Assembly: GCF_011082085.1 (NCBI RefSeq) | Contig: NZ_CP041063.1 | Coordinates: 2,704,001-2,768,000, forward strand | Length of the DNA: 64,000 nt | Reading direction: 5' to 3' | Source: Bacillus sp. Cs-700 | GTDB taxonomy: Bacteria > Bacillota > Bacilli > Bacillales > Guptibacillaceae | Shown here: positions 22,284 through 33,355 of the stretch, one piece after another | How the letters are laid out: every line of letters starts with the position of its first letter | How positions within the stretch are numbered: the stretch's first letter is position 1 | Program-made: the position numbers and the translations under genes | The notes under the pieces: model-generated | The model's database searches: none | Told to the model about the DNA's origin: nothing | Seen by the model: the letters and a program-made list of their open reading frames with translations, nothing else

Positions 22284-23579
22284 ATGACAATGAAATCGAA
22301 CATGGAAAACTTTTTTGCTCGTCTTAAGGGCGGAAAGAGCGTATTCATGATTTGCTTAAGTGTAATTGTACTGGGTTTAGTCTCCGGCTTTATCGTGTTT
22401 GAAACTACAAAAGCTTCGGTCACGCTTGTCCTTGATGGGGAAGAGAAGTTAGTAGATACACATGCAGATACAGTTGCGGAGTTATTAAAAGATGAAAACT
22501 TGAGTCCTGATGCTCATGATTATTTAAGTCACGATTTATCAGCACCGTTGGATTCTGGTGACGTGATTGAATGGAAGCCTGCTTTTCAAGTAACACTGTC
22601 TGTCAATGGCAAGGATCAACAGGTCTGGTCAACGCAAGAGACCGTGAAAGGCTTTCTAGAAGGTCAGAATATTAAGCTAAAAGAACATGATGATATGTCT
22701 GTTTCCCTCGATGATGAATTGAAGGAAGATATGACAATTGCCGTGGATAAGGCGTTTAAAGTGGCTGTAAATGACGGTGGAAAGCAGAATGATATTTGGA
22801 CAACTTCGACTACGGTCGCTGGCTTTTTAGAACAGCAGAACATTCAACTTGGAGAACTTGATCGTGTAGAACCAGGAAAAGACGAGAATGTAAAAGCGAA
22901 CTCGATAATCAACGTGATTCGAGTAGAAAAGGTCACCGATGTAGTGGAAGAAACAATCGATTATGCAACTATTAAGAAAAACGATAGCTCGATGCAAAAA
23001 GGAACTGAAAAGGTAGTAGAAGATGGACATGAAGGCAAGCAAGAGAAACATTATGAAGTTGTTTTAGAAAATGGCAAAGAGGTTTCACGCGAACTTAAGA
23101 AAACCGATGTTGTGAAGAAAAGCAGTGACAAAATCGTTGCTGTTGGAACTCAGGTGATTATGCAAACAGCTGTTAAAACAAGTAGTGAGTCTTCAACAAC
23201 GCCTACTAAATCAACGAAGTCGTCTAGCAAGCCTGAGCCTGCTGCTGATGTGAAGAAGCCTGAACCAAAAGCTAAAAGTGAACCTGCTGGTAAAGTACTT
23301 AACGTATCAACAACAGCATACACAGCAAATTGTACAGGATGTTCAGGAATCACTTCGACTGGGTTTAACTTAAAGTCTAACCCTAATGCGAAAGTGATTG
23401 CGGTTGATCCCAGTGTTATTCCACTTGGTTCAAAAGTATTTGTTGAAGGATATGGAACAGCGATTGCTGCTGATACAGGGGGAGCCATCAAAGGGAATAA
23501 AATTGATGTCTTTTTCTCATCCAAGTCACAAGCCTATGCATGGGGAAATAAGACCGTACAAATTACGATTCTCGATTAG
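22284..23579 (+). CDS. yabE: YabE, cell-wall protein with DUF348, G5 and 3D domains
   Basis: An envelope protein of 431 residues related to resuscitation-promoting factors and peptidoglycan lytic enzymes. After a single N-terminal membrane segment (about 18-38) come three DUF348 repeats (about 42-210), a G5 domain (to about 295), a Ser/Thr/Pro/Lys linker and a C-terminal 3D domain with the aspartates in AVDPSVIPLG, IAADTGGAIKG and KIDVFF. AAGGGGG precedes the start; ATG 22284 and 22290 are both possible. A muralytic role is inferred from family. Confidence 0.93.
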   Translation: MTMKSNMENFFARLKGGKSVFMICLSVIVLGLVSGFIVFETTKASVTLVLDGEEKLVDTHADTVAELLKDENLSPDAHDYLSHDLSAPLDSGDVIEWKPAFQVTLSVNGKDQQVWSTQETVKGFLEGQNIKLKEHDDMSVSLDDELKEDMTIAVDKAFKVAVNDGGKQNDIWTTSTTVAGFLEQQNIQLGELDRVEPGKDENVKANSIINVIRVEKVTDVVEETIDYATIKKNDSSMQKGTEKVVEDGHEGKQEKHYEVVLENGKEVSRELKKTDVVKKSSDKIVAVGTQVIMQTAVKTSSESSTTPTKSTKSSSKPEPAADVKKPEPKAKSEPAGKVLNVSTTAYTANCTGCSGITSTGFNLKSNPNAKVIAVDPSVIPLGSKVFVEGYGTAIAADTGGAIKGNKIDVFFSSKSQAYAWGNKTVQITILD

Positions 23580-23602
23580 TGATCGATCTATGATATGCTA
23601 TT

Positions 23603-23638
23603 AACACAGAGTGAGGCAAATCTCTCTCTGTGTTTTTT
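23603..23638 (+). terminator. Terminator of yabE
   Basis: ACACAGAG and CTCTGTGT pair, with a partly extended stem, followed by TTTTTT. Confidence 0.75.
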
Positions 23639-23724
23639 GTATGATAAAGAAAAGTTTAATGAGGAAAACTAAAAGAATTCACGCGTTATAAATAGAATCG
23701 GTTATGTATTATGGAGGAAACAGA

Positions 23725-25154
<1,430 letters not shown>

Positions 25155-25157
25155 TTT

Positions 25158-25186
25158 GAAAAACACCTTAGAGGGTGTTTTTTTTA
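25158..25186 (+). terminator. Terminator of rnmV-ksgA
   Basis: AAAAACACC and GGTGTTTTT form the stem, followed by a T-run. Confidence 0.8.
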
Positions 25187-25325
25187 TGCGCTTTTGCTTT
25201 CGTATGGTAAGGGACTGGTGGACACTCTTAATCAGCTCTAGAAAAACATCTTTTCGAAAACTTCTCATATAGTAGAAAAAGGAGCCATCGTTTCGTTTAA
25301 AGGTCAAGCGGCGTGGAGGGAAGAG

Positions 25326-26204
25326 ATGACGATGAAAGAAGGAGATATCGTTGCAAGGCGTTCATACGGCTGTGATTTAATCTTCCGTGTTACGAGATTG
25401 AACGAAGCGAACAAGTCAGCTGAGCTCGTAGGTGAGGATATGAGGCTCATCGCAGATGCCCCATATGACGATCTCGTGTTAATTGACTCAAGTGAACATA
25501 AAATGAGGCGAGAGCAGTCGAAAGAGAAAGAGGATTATTCGTTTCGCTTGTTCAGACAAGATTATCAGTTGTTACGTATGAAGCGAGAATATTCGGCTAC
25601 TAGCCATTTTAAGAAAGAAACAAGTTTCTTTGAACTTCCAGGTAAAATTCTTCATATTGATGGCGATCCACTTTATTTAAGCAAATGTTTAGAAATGTAT
25701 AAGCGTTTAGGAGTTCCAGTCTATGGTTTGTATATGAAAGAAAGTGAAATTCCTGAGAATATCATTAAATTAGTTAACAATGTAAGACCAGATATTCTAG
25801 TGATAACAGGACATGATGCGTATAGTAAACATAAAGGCGAAAAAAAAGATTTGCAGTCCTATCGCAACTCACGCTATTTTGTTCGTGCAGTAAAAGAAGT
25901 AAGAAGTATTTTTCCGAACCTAGATCATCTTGTGATTTTTGCCGGCGCTTGTCAGTCTCATTTTGAATCATTAATTCGAGCGGGTGCTAATTTTGCGAGC
26001 TCACCGTCAAGAATTAACATTCACATGTTGGATCCCGTTTTTATTGTGTCTAAAATCGCGCTCACGTCATTTACTGACCATGTGAACGTTTGGGATGCCC
26101 TACGGAATACGTTAACCGGGGAAGACGGCCTTGGAGGCGTTGAAACGAAAGGAATACTGCGAACTGGCATGCCTATGAAGGAAAATGAAGACTATTCAGA
26201 GTGA
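25326..26204 (+). CDS. yabG: YabG, sporulation-specific protease
   Basis: YabG is a mother-cell cysteine-type protease that trims and helps cross-link spore coat proteins such as SpoIVA. The 292-residue length and segments GDIVARRSYGCD, HIDGDPLYL, VITGHDAY and FAGACQSHFESL match the family; H in TGHDA and C in AGACQS are the likely catalytic residues. GGAGGG precedes ATG 25326; ATG 25332 is an alternative. It is a single-gene unit with its own terminator. Confidence 0.94.
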   Translation: MTMKEGDIVARRSYGCDLIFRVTRLNEANKSAELVGEDMRLIADAPYDDLVLIDSSEHKMRREQSKEKEDYSFRLFRQDYQLLRMKREYSATSHFKKETSFFELPGKILHIDGDPLYLSKCLEMYKRLGVPVYGLYMKESEIPENIIKLVNNVRPDILVITGHDAYSKHKGEKKDLQSYRNSRYFVRAVKEVRSIFPNLDHLVIFAGACQSHFESLIRAGANFASSPSRINIHMLDPVFIVSKIALTSFTDHVNVWDALRNTLTGEDGLGGVETKGILRTGMPMKENEDYSE

Positions 26205-26205
26205 A

Positions 26206-26245
26206 AGAACGGATGGTAGCGATACTCATCCGTTTTCTTTTTTTT
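26206..26245 (+). terminator. Terminator of yabG
   Basis: AACGGATG and CATCCGTT pair around a 14-base loop, followed by a long T-rich run. Confidence 0.75.
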
Positions 26246-26303
26246 ACTCTATATTTTAAGTTTCTGGTAAAGAAATGGGTCAGAAAAAGACATGCTATTT
26301 ATA

Positions 26304-26334
26304 ATGAAAACGCCTATAAATAAACAGTTTTCAT
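26304..26334. repeat. Inverted repeat upstream of veg
   Basis: ATGAAAAC (26304-26311) and GTTTTCAT (26327-26334) are exact inverted arms 15 bases apart. A Spo0A-box-like TTCGACA follows at 26350-26356. Function is not known. Confidence 0.4.
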
Positions 26335-26398
26335 CGATTACACATATTTTTCGACAAATTAAGAAATAATAAAAATGCACATCAGTAGTAAATAACAA

Positions 26399-26428
26399 TT
26401 GACATTGTTTTTGCTTCGTTGTTATAAT
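26399..26428 (+). promoter_or_regulatory. veg promoter I
   Basis: TTGACA, an 18-base spacer and TATAAT (26423-26428): both hexamers are perfect. Confidence 0.85.
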
Positions 26429-26439
26429 TTAAGTTTTAT

Positions 26440-26469
26440 TTGACAAGATGGTGCAAAAGATGTTATAAT
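26440..26469 (+). promoter_or_regulatory. veg promoter II
   Basis: TTGACA, an 18-base spacer and TATAAT (26464-26469), exactly 41 bases after the first. Tandem strong promoters are also the rule at veg in B. subtilis. Confidence 0.85.
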
Positions 26470-26494
26470 TTGTCTAAGTGAGGTGGAGGTTCCG

Positions 26495-26752
26495 ATGGCA
26501 AAAACGATTATTGAGATCAAACAAACGTTACAATCTCAGGTTGGCAAACGCTTGACCTTAAAGGCAAACGGAGGTCGCAGAAAGACAATTCAACGTTCAG
26601 GCATCCTTGAAGAAACCTACCCGGCAGTGTTCATAGTTAAGCTGGATCAGGACACTAACGCATTTGAGCGCGTGTCGTACAGCTACACAGATATTCTTAC
26701 AGATACAGTACAAATTACATTTAATGAAGAACAAGCGGCAGTAAGCGGTTAA
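26495..26752 (+). CDS. veg: Veg protein, biofilm-linked
   Basis: A small abundant protein reported in B. subtilis to promote biofilm matrix gene expression. The 85 residues include the family core [20 protein letters not shown] and [14 protein letters not shown]. The frame is open from GTG 26483, but AGGTGGAGG precedes ATG 26495 ([10 protein letters not shown]), the family start. Two perfect promoters explain its high expression. Confidence 0.95.
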   Translation: MAKTIIEIKQTLQSQVGKRLTLKANGGRRKTIQRSGILEETYPAVFIVKLDQDTNAFERVSYSYTDILTDTVQITFNEEQAAVSG

Positions 26753-26822
26753 GGCAATTGGTCTAACTGCTTTTTTGCTTTCTTTAGAAAGATTTATTCC
26801 CTTTTATGGTTACATATTCGTA

Positions 26823-26852
26823 GTATAATGGTTGCTTTCTATCCTCAAACTA
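26823..26852 (+). promoter_or_regulatory. Candidate sigma-G promoter of sspF
   Basis: GTATA, an 18-base spacer and CAAACTA approximate the sigma-G pattern GHATR-18-CATNHTA with one mismatch in the -10. Forespore expression is expected for an SASP gene. Confidence 0.5.
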
Positions 26853-26886
26853 AGTGTGTCACAGGATAGAAAGGAGCTTGATTCGC

Positions 26887-27069
26887 ATGGCGAGACGTAG
26901 AGGGATTATGTCCGATCAATTGAAAGAAGAAATTGCGAAAGAGCTTGGCTTTTATGATACGGTTCAGAAAGAAGGTTGGGGAGGAATTAAAGCTCGCGAT
27001 GCAGGTAACATTGTGAAGCGTGCGATTCAACTAGCAGAAGAACAGCTTGGAAACCAACAAAAACACTGA
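26887..27069 (+). CDS. sspF: Small acid-soluble spore protein SspF
   Basis: An alpha/beta-type-related SASP that coats spore DNA. The 60-residue protein has [11 protein letters not shown] at the start and the conserved [17 protein letters not shown]. The frame is open from 26854, but AAAGGAG precedes ATG 26887 and the shorter form is the family length. It has its own promoter candidate and terminator. Confidence 0.94.
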   Translation: MARRRGIMSDQLKEEIAKELGFYDTVQKEGWGGIKARDAGNIVKRAIQLAEEQLGNQQKH

Positions 27070-27083
27070 ACCCTGTGACGACC

Positions 27084-27114
27084 GCCCCTGGCTAATAGCC
27101 AGGGGCTTTTTTTT
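27084..27114 (+). terminator. Terminator of sspF
   Basis: GCCCCTGGCT and AGCCAGGGGC form a 10-bp GC-rich stem, followed by TTTTTTTT. Confidence 0.95.
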
Positions 27115-27234
27115 GTTGCGAAATGCTGCTAACACTCCTTCTTAATCTGTTTCTTTCTTTTAGGGTTGTTGTGTTACAATAATTCACAGTAAGTTAAAAT
27201 GTCGAACGGTAGGACGAAAATGTAGGTGAACGAG

Positions 27235-28104
27235 ATGAGAAAAAAATTGAGTGTGAAAGCGCCAGCGAAGATAAACTTAGCACTTGATGTGCTTCATAAA
27301 CGACCTGATGGCTTTCATGAAGTGGAAATGGTTATGACGAATGTAGATTTGGCGGACCGTCTTGAGTTAACCGAGCTAAGACGGAATGAAATCATTATTG
27401 AATCAACTAGTGGTTTTGTACCTGATGATCAGAGGAATTTGGCGTTTCAAGCGGCAGCCCTCCTCAAAAAGAAATTTAACATCCGACAGGGGATTGCCAT
27501 TAAAATCGATAAGCAAATTCCTGTAGCAGCTGGATTAGCTGGCGGAAGTAGTGATGCGGCAGCAACATTAAGAGGTCTCAATGAGCTTTGGGAGTTAGGA
27601 CTTACTTATGATGAGCTTGCTGATATAGGTTCTGAGATTGGCTCAGACGTGGCATTTTGCGTTTATGGAGGTACTGCCCTTGCTAAGGGACGAGGAGAGA
27701 TTATCAAGCCGATCGATTCACCTCCTCCGTGTTGGGTCATTCTTGCGAAACCGTCGATTGGCGTTTCGACAGCAGAAGTTTATCGACGTCTTCGTACAAG
27801 TGAAATGGATCATCCTGATGTAAAAGGGATGATGCAGGCGATTGAGGACAAAAATTACGAAGCCATTTGTGATCTTTTAGGAAATGTTTTAGAAGATGTG
27901 ACATTAAAACTTCATCCGGAAGTGCGTCAAATCAAAGAGAAAATGGAAAGTCTAGGTGCTGATGGGGTCCTTATGAGTGGAAGTGGACCTACTGTCTTTG
28001 GACTAACCCGTCACGAATCAAGAATGCAGCGAATTTATAATGGATTACGAGGCTTTTGTGGTCAAGTGTATGCGGTTCGTCTGCTAGGTGAGAAGAACCC
28101 TTGA
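27235..28104 (+). CDS. ispE: 4-diphosphocytidyl-2-C-methyl-D-erythritol kinase
   Basis: Fourth enzyme of the MEP isoprenoid pathway, a GHMP kinase. The 289-residue protein has [12 protein letters not shown] at the N-terminus, the ATP-binding [15 protein letters not shown] and the C-terminal [12 protein letters not shown] chose ATG 27235 with AGGTG 6 bases upstream over GTG 27226, which the ribosome-binding site overlaps. Confidence 0.97.
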   Translation: MRKKLSVKAPAKINLALDVLHKRPDGFHEVEMVMTNVDLADRLELTELRRNEIIIESTSGFVPDDQRNLAFQAAALLKKKFNIRQGIAIKIDKQIPVAAGLAGGSSDAAATLRGLNELWELGLTYDELADIGSEIGSDVAFCVYGGTALAKGRGEIIKPIDSPPPCWVILAKPSIGVSTAEVYRRLRTSEMDHPDVKGMMQAIEDKNYEAICDLLGNVLEDVTLKLHPEVRQIKEKMESLGADGVLMSGSGPTVFGLTRHESRMQRIYNGLRGFCGQVYAVRLLGEKNP

Positions 28105-28166
28105 ATAAATCCGTACATTAGTGATATATTATGAGTAATTATTCGGATTTTTTTGGAGGTTCTTCT

Positions 28167-29021
28167 ATGAAGATGAAACGGAGTTCTCGGTTAGTGGACA
28201 TGACAAGGTATATGTTAGAGCATCCACACCGCTTAGTTTCACTAACTTATTTTTCAGAGCGCTATGGCGCAGCTAAATCTTCAATCAGCGAAGATTTGGT
28301 TATTATTAAAGAAAATTTTGAGCAACAAGGTGTTGGCTCGTTATTAACTGTTCCTGGTGCAGCTGGTGGTGTTCGATATATGCCGCTCATCAGTGATGAG
28401 GAAGCAGACCGAGTTGTTGGCGAGCTGTGTGATTTCTTAGAAAGTCCTGATCGCCTTCTCCCAGGAGGGTATTTGTATTTAACTGATATCCTAGGGAATC
28501 CAGAAATTATGAACCAGGTTGGCCGTCTTTTCGCATCTGTCTTCGCTGACCGAAAAATTGATTGCGTGATGACCGTTGCAACAAAAGGGATTCCACTTGC
28601 GTATGCAGCTGCCAGTCACCTTAACGTTCCAGTTGTTATCGTAAGGCGTGATAGCAAGGTGACGGAAGGCTCAACGGTAAGTATTAACTATGTATCTGGC
28701 TCATCCAAACGCATTCAAACGATGGCTCTTGCTCGTAGGAGTTTGAAGCCTGGCGCTAATGTCCTAATCGTGGACGACTTTATGAAAGCGGGTGGAACGA
28801 TTCAAGGAATGGTAAACCTTCTTGAAGAGTTCCAGGCTGACGTAGCTGGAATAGGCGTTCTTGTTGAAGCGGAAGGTGAAGGAGAAGAACGATTGGTAGA
28901 AGAGTATGTTTCGATGATGAATCTAGGTGGAGTCGATATGAAAGAGCGTTCGATTCAGGTAGCACCAGGAAACTACAAAAAATTTCTTGCGCGATTAACT
29001 GAAGGAGTGGAGAACGAATGA
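28167..29021 (+). CDS. purR: Purine operon repressor PurR
   Basis: PurR represses purine synthesis and transport genes; PRPP relieves repression. Firmicute PurR is a fusion of a winged helix (about 1-75, [16 protein letters not shown]) and a phosphoribosyltransferase-like domain with the PRPP motif [13 protein letters not shown]. The frame is open from 28131, but GGAGG precedes ATG 28167, matching the B. subtilis start and giving 284 residues. It overlaps ridA by 4 bases. Confidence 0.97.
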   Translation: MKMKRSSRLVDMTRYMLEHPHRLVSLTYFSERYGAAKSSISEDLVIIKENFEQQGVGSLLTVPGAAGGVRYMPLISDEEADRVVGELCDFLESPDRLLPGGYLYLTDILGNPEIMNQVGRLFASVFADRKIDCVMTVATKGIPLAYAAASHLNVPVVIVRRDSKVTEGSTVSINYVSGSSKRIQTMALARRSLKPGANVLIVDDFMKAGGTIQGMVNLLEEFQADVAGIGVLVEAEGEGEERLVEEYVSMMNLGGVDMKERSIQVAPGNYKKFLARLTEGVENE

Positions 29022-29392
29022 AAACTGTCTACACGAAATCAGCACCAGAAGCTATTGGCCCTTATTCACAAGGAATGATCGTTAACAACCTATTTTATAG
29101 CTCGGGTCAAATTCCTTTACGAGCAGATGGAACATTTGTTGATGGCGCCATTGAAGAGCAGACACACCAAGTTTTTTCGAATGTAAAAGCTGTTCTCGAA
29201 GCTGCGGGATCATCACTTAATCGCGTTGTGAAAGCAACCGTGTATATTAAGGATATGAATCAATTTGGAGCGATTAATGAAATATATGGGGAATACTTTG
29301 ATACACACAAGCCAGCGCGCTCCTGTGTTGAAGTAGCGCGACTTCCTAAAGATGCCCTTATTGAAATAGAAGTGATTGCCTTAGTCGGTTAA
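29018..29392 (+). CDS. ridA: RidA-family enamine/imine deaminase
   Basis: RidA (YabJ) hydrolyses reactive 2-aminoacrylate-type enamines formed by PLP enzymes; in B. subtilis yabJ is also linked to purine regulation. The 124-residue protein has [13 protein letters not shown] and the substrate-binding arginine in [12 protein letters not shown]. Overlap with purR suggests translational coupling. Confidence 0.96.
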   Translation: MKTVYTKSAPEAIGPYSQGMIVNNLFYSSGQIPLRADGTFVDGAIEEQTHQVFSNVKAVLEAAGSSLNRVVKATVYIKDMNQFGAINEIYGEYFDTHKPARSCVEVARLPKDALIEIEVIALVG

Positions 29393-29399
29393 TCAAGTT

Positions 29400-29430
29400 G
29401 ACGCACTCATTTACTGAGTGCGTCTTTTTT
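29400..29430 (+). terminator. Terminator of purR-ridA
   Basis: GACGCACTCA and TGAGTGCGTC form a perfect 10-bp stem, followed by TTTTTT. Confidence 0.95.
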
Positions 29431-29524
29431 AATGATTTATCTGTTTAGATTCTCTCATTTGTGTCGAACATGGATTTTATGAGCTGCTAACAGCAAATTT
29501 TTATAACATTTTTTATATTTAGAA

Positions 29525-29551
29525 GAAGGAATTGTTGAGTATAAGTTGAAT
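29525..29551 (+). promoter_or_regulatory. Candidate sigma-H promoter of spoVG
   Basis: GAAGGAATT, an 11-base spacer and GTTGAAT match the sigma-H pattern RNAGGAWWW-(11-13)-RNNGAAT. spoVG is a classic sigma-H target in B. subtilis. Confidence 0.75.
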
Positions 29552-29596
29552 AGTGCATATATGCTCTAATTAATGGAAAAAGGTGGTGCACTCGAG

Positions 29597-29887
29597 TTGG
29601 AAATTACAGATGTTCGCCTACGTCGTGTGAATACGGAAGGACGCATGCGCGCAATCGCTTCCATCACAATGGATCATGAATTCGTCGTTCATGATATTCG
29701 CGTTATTGATGGAAATAACGGCATGTTTGTAGCGATGCCAAGCAAAAGAACTCCGGATGGAGAGTTTCGCGATATCGCTCATCCAATTTCCTCGAATACA
29801 AGGGAAAAGATTCAAACTGCAGTTTTAGCTGAATACCATCGTGTTGGTGAAATGGAAGCAGCTTATGAAGAAGCAGGAGCTTCCTGA
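29597..29887 (+). CDS. spoVG: SpoVG, RNA-binding regulator
   Basis: SpoVG is a small site-specific RNA-binding protein affecting septation and spore cortex in Bacillus and many traits in other Firmicutes. The core [14 protein letters not shown] start and [15 protein letters not shown] are conserved. The frame is open from ATG 29573, but AAGGTGGTG lies 9 bases before TTG 29597, which matches the family start. The product is 96 residues. Confidence 0.96.
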   Translation: MEITDVRLRRVNTEGRMRAIASITMDHEFVVHDIRVIDGNNGMFVAMPSKRTPDGEFRDIAHPISSNTREKIQTAVLAEYHRVGEMEAAYEEAGAS

Positions 29888-29890
29888 TTG

Positions 29891-29922
29891 AAAAGTCTGG
29901 TCAATTGACCAGACTTTTTTTA
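29891..29922 (+). terminator. Terminator of spoVG
   Basis: AAAGTCTGGTCAATTGACCA and the following bases form a 12-bp palindromic stem ending in a T-run. Confidence 0.95.
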
Positions 29923-30081
29923 TGTTTTACGACCGAATAAAAGAATACGAACGGAAATGTTCATCAACCTTTCTTTTCCAGCCTCATATATGGGGAGGAT
30001 TTCCCGAACTTCCTTGAAAATGAGGGGTTTTTGAGATATAGTCAAAGTGGAAAAATAGGATGCGATGGAGGAACCATATAC

Positions 30082-31449
30082 ATGAATAGATTTGCAGTGG
30101 TATTAGCAGCAGGTCAAGGCACTCGGATGAAATCAAAACTTTATAAAGTGCTCCATCCCGTTTGTGGGAAGCCGATGGTTGAGCACGTAGTGGGTCAACT
30201 CGAAGAGCTTAAGCTTGAGAACATTGTCACTGTTGTCGGTCACGGCGCTGAGAAAGTTCGTGATCAACTTGGTAGTCGAGTCAATTATGTCCTCCAAGAA
30301 GAACAATTAGGAACGGCTCATGCTGTCATGCAGACGCAGGAAACACTAGCAAATAATGAAGGTGTGACGCTTGTAGTATGCGGTGATACTCCTCTCATTA
30401 CGAAAGAAACAATGGATGCTCTCTTAACATATCATGAGGAAAAGGGTGCAAAAGCTACAATTCTGACGGCAGACGCTGGTAATCCATTTGGTTACGGACG
30501 AATTATTCGTGATGAAAATGGACGTGTTCAACGTATCGTTGAACAAAAAGATGCAACTGACGAGGAACAGCAAGTGACGGAAATTAATACAGGTACATAC
30601 TGTTTTGATAACAAAACCCTTTTTGAGACGCTTCAGTTAGTGAAAAATGAAAATGCTCAAGGAGAATATTATCTACCGGACGTTGTTGAAATTCTTCAAA
30701 AACAAGGTGAAGTCGTAGCAGCTTATCAAACAGCAGATTTCGATGAAACAATGGGCGTGAATGATCGTGTTGCGCTTTCTAAAGCAGAAGTTGCAATGAA
30801 AAAGCGCATTAATGAGAAACACATGCGTAATGGCGTTACTCTGGTTGATCCTGATGCAACATACATCTCTCCAGATGCTGTGATTGGTCAAGATACGGTC
30901 ATTTATCCAGGTACAATGATAATTGGGAACACCACAATTGGTGAAGAAGCTAAGGTTGGGCCTAATACGGAAATAAAAGATAGTCAGGTTGGAGATATGA
31001 CCGTTGTGAAACAATCGGTTATTCATGATAGCGAAGTAGGAAATGCTGTAAATATTGGACCGTTTGCCCACATTCGACCAGCTTCACAAATCGGAGATGA
31101 AGTGAAGATTGGAAACTTTGTGGAAGTGAAAAAAGCTGTTATGGGCCATGGAAGCAAAGCATCTCACTTGAGTTATGTCGGCGATGCTGAAATCGGAAAA
31201 GATGTGAATCTTGGCTGTGGTTCGATTACTGTCAATTATGATGGTAAGAAAAAGTACTTAACGAAAGTTGAAGATGGGGCATTCATTGGCTGTAATGTGA
31301 ATTTGATTGCACCTGTAACAGTAGGCAAAGGTGCAACGGTAGCGGCCGGCTCTACTATTACAGATAATGTTCCTAACCAGGCGTTATCCATTGCACGCTC
31401 TCGTCAGACGAATAAAGAAGATTATGCAACAAAGAAGAAGGATAATTGA
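30082..31449 (+). CDS. glmU: Bifunctional GlmU uridyltransferase / GlcN-1-P acetyltransferase
   Basis: Makes UDP-GlcNAc for peptidoglycan and teichoic acid in two steps. The N-terminal domain has [12 protein letters not shown] and the C-terminal half is a left-handed beta-helix of hexapeptide repeats with the acetyltransferase region near [12 protein letters not shown]. The frame is open from 30031, but GGAGG precedes ATG 30082 and [11 protein letters not shown] is the family start, giving 455 residues. prs follows, as in B. subtilis. Confidence 0.97.
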   Translation: MNRFAVVLAAGQGTRMKSKLYKVLHPVCGKPMVEHVVGQLEELKLENIVTVVGHGAEKVRDQLGSRVNYVLQEEQLGTAHAVMQTQETLANNEGVTLVVCGDTPLITKETMDALLTYHEEKGAKATILTADAGNPFGYGRIIRDENGRVQRIVEQKDATDEEQQVTEINTGTYCFDNKTLFETLQLVKNENAQGEYYLPDVVEILQKQGEVVAAYQTADFDETMGVNDRVALSKAEVAMKKRINEKHMRNGVTLVDPDATYISPDAVIGQDTVIYPGTMIIGNTTIGEEAKVGPNTEIKDSQVGDMTVVKQSVIHDSEVGNAVNIGPFAHIRPASQIGDEVKIGNFVEVKKAVMGHGSKASHLSYVGDAEIGKDVNLGCGSITVNYDGKKKYLTKVEDGAFIGCNVNLIAPVTVGKGATVAAGSTITDNVPNQALSIARSRQTNKEDYATKKKDN

Positions 31450-31555
31450 TTTTTATAGGATAAGAAAGTATGAAAAGAGTGTTGTCTGCTCAAGCTTTGA
31501 GGAGTCGATATGGCATTTGTGTTTTTCTTATTAATAAATGGAGGGGTACCAGCCG

Positions 31556-32506
31556 ATGGCTAATTATTTAGATCCAAACTTGAAAGTGTTTAGTTTAAAC
31601 TCGAATCCTGATCTTGCAGAAGAGATTGTAGAGCACATAGGTGTTCCAATGGGAAAATGTTCTGTTGTGCGCTTTAGTGACGGAGAAATCCAAATTAACA
31701 TCGAAGAAAGTATTCGTGGCTGCGATGTTTATGTGATTCAATCAACATGTGCCCCTGTAAATGAAAACATTATGGAGCTTCTCATTATGATTGATGCTTT
31801 AAAGAGAGCTTCCGCGAAAACAATTAATATTGTGCTTCCTTATTACGGATACGCTCGTCAGGATCGTAAGGCAAGATCTCGTGAGCCGATTACGGCGAAA
31901 TTGGTAGCAAACCTTCTTGAAGTAGCTGGCGTAACTCGTCTTATTACGTTGGATCTTCACGCATCCCAGATTCAAGGGTTTTTCGATATTCCGGTTGACC
32001 AGTTGATGGGTGTTCCTACACTTGCAAAACACTTTGAAGAAAAGAACCTTGAAGATATTGTCGTAGTATCCCCAGACCATGGTGGAGTGACTCGTGCTCG
32101 TAAGCTTGCTGAGCGCTTAAAAGCGCCAATTGCGATTATTGATAAGCGTCGCCCACGTCCGAATGTAGCTGAAGTTATGAATATTGTTGGTAATATTGAA
32201 GGCAAAACAGCCATTATTATTGACGACATTATTGATACGGCCGGTACAATTACGCTAGCAGCTAACGCGCTCATTGAAAACGGAGCAAAGGAAGTGTTTG
32301 CCTGCTGTACACACCCTGTCTTATCAGGTCCAGCAATCGAACGAATTGATAATTCTAAAATTAAAGAACTTGCCATTACGAATACGATTCCACTTCCGAA
32401 TGACAAGCAAATCGATAAGATTACACAGCTGTCTGTGGCACCTCTTCTTGGTGAAGCAATCATCCGTGTTCATGAGCAACTTTCAGTAAGTAAATTATTT
32501 GATTAA
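31556..32506 (+). CDS. prs: Ribose-phosphate pyrophosphokinase
   Basis: Makes PRPP from ribose-5-phosphate and ATP, feeding purines, pyrimidines, His and Trp. The 316-residue protein has [10 protein letters not shown], the catalytic [13 protein letters not shown] flexible region and the PRPP signature [19 protein letters not shown] lies 9 bases before ATG 31556, which I chose over the longer frame at 31538. The product is the effector of PurR and a substrate of HprT, both encoded in the window. Confidence 0.98.
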   Translation: MANYLDPNLKVFSLNSNPDLAEEIVEHIGVPMGKCSVVRFSDGEIQINIEESIRGCDVYVIQSTCAPVNENIMELLIMIDALKRASAKTINIVLPYYGYARQDRKARSREPITAKLVANLLEVAGVTRLITLDLHASQIQGFFDIPVDQLMGVPTLAKHFEEKNLEDIVVVSPDHGGVTRARKLAERLKAPIAIIDKRRPRPNVAEVMNIVGNIEGKTAIIIDDIIDTAGTITLAANALIENGAKEVFACCTHPVLSGPAIERIDNSKIKELAITNTIPLPNDKQIDKITQLSVAPLLGEAIIRVHEQLSVSKLFD

Positions 32507-32515
32507 ATGAAATAC

Positions 32516-32541
32516 GTTTATTGCCTCCTGATTATGGGTAT
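32516..32541 (+). promoter_or_regulatory. Sigma-B type promoter of ctc
   Basis: GTTTAT, a 14-base spacer and GGGTAT match the general-stress sigma-B pattern GTTTAA-(12-14)-GGGWAW with one mismatch. ctc is a textbook sigma-B gene in B. subtilis. Confidence 0.75.
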
Positions 32542-32583
32542 TCATAATAGTAGAGTAAAACCTAATCAGGAAGGTGATTAATA

Positions 32584-33234
32584 ATGGCAGCAACATTGAA
32601 AGCATTAGATCGTAATACAACAAAAAGAAGCGAACTTAGAACATTACGCGAAACTGAAGAAGGTCTTCCGGCTGTTCTTTACGGCAAAGATCGCAAAAGC
32701 GCTCCGGTACAGGTAGACGCTCTTGAGTTCATTAAGGTATATCGTCAGGTCGGAAAAAATGGCGTTATTGAGTTAAACTTCGAAGGACAGGGTACTTATC
32801 CTGTTATGGTATATGACATGCAAGTTGATCCAATTAAAAACCACGTTCTTCACGTTGACTTTTATTCTGTTGACCTTAACAAGGAAGTAGAAGCAGAAGT
32901 TCCGGTTCACTTAACTGGTGAAGCTGTAGGAAGTAAAGAAGGTGGCGTCGTTCAGCAAATGCTTCATGAAATTCTTGTGAAAGCTAAGCCGAATGATTTC
33001 CCTGATAGCATCGATATCGATATTTCAGAACTTAACGTTGGTGACGCTGTACAAGCTAGAGATCTTCCGAAAGGCGATAAGTATGAAATTCTTCTAGATG
33101 CTGAAGAGCCGATTGCTTCAATCGTACCTCCAACAGAAGAGCCAGCTGAAGACGAAGAAGAAGCTGATGAAGTAGCGGAAGAGCCACCAGCAGATCAAGA
33201 AGACACTGGTGACGAAACAACGAAAACAGAATAA
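32584..33234 (+). CDS. ctc: Ribosomal protein bL25, general stress form (Ctc)
   Basis: Ctc binds 5S rRNA in the large subunit. The 216-residue protein has the L25 domain (about 1-95), the TL5-type C-terminal domain (about 96-185) and an acidic low-complexity tail rich in Glu and Asp. AGGAAGGTG precedes the ATG. The sigma-B type promoter implies stress induction. Confidence 0.96.
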   Translation: MAATLKALDRNTTKRSELRTLRETEEGLPAVLYGKDRKSAPVQVDALEFIKVYRQVGKNGVIELNFEGQGTYPVMVYDMQVDPIKNHVLHVDFYSVDLNKEVEAEVPVHLTGEAVGSKEGGVVQQMLHEILVKAKPNDFPDSIDIDISELNVGDAVQARDLPKGDKYEILLDAEEPIASIVPPTEEPAEDEEEADEVAEEPPADQEDTGDETTKTE

Positions 33235-33242
33235 ACAACAAG

Positions 33243-33272
33243 GACGTAACCGAACGGGTTACGTCTTTTTTT
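33243..33272 (+). terminator. Terminator of ctc
   Basis: GACGTAACC and GGTTACGTC form a perfect 9-bp stem, followed by a T-run. Confidence 0.9.
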
Positions 33273-33355
33273 CAAGATAAAGAGACTTCAGGTGAATAAG
33301 TGCACGAAATTTTGATACGATAGAAGAAAAGCAATGAAAGGTAGGGCGTCAGGCG

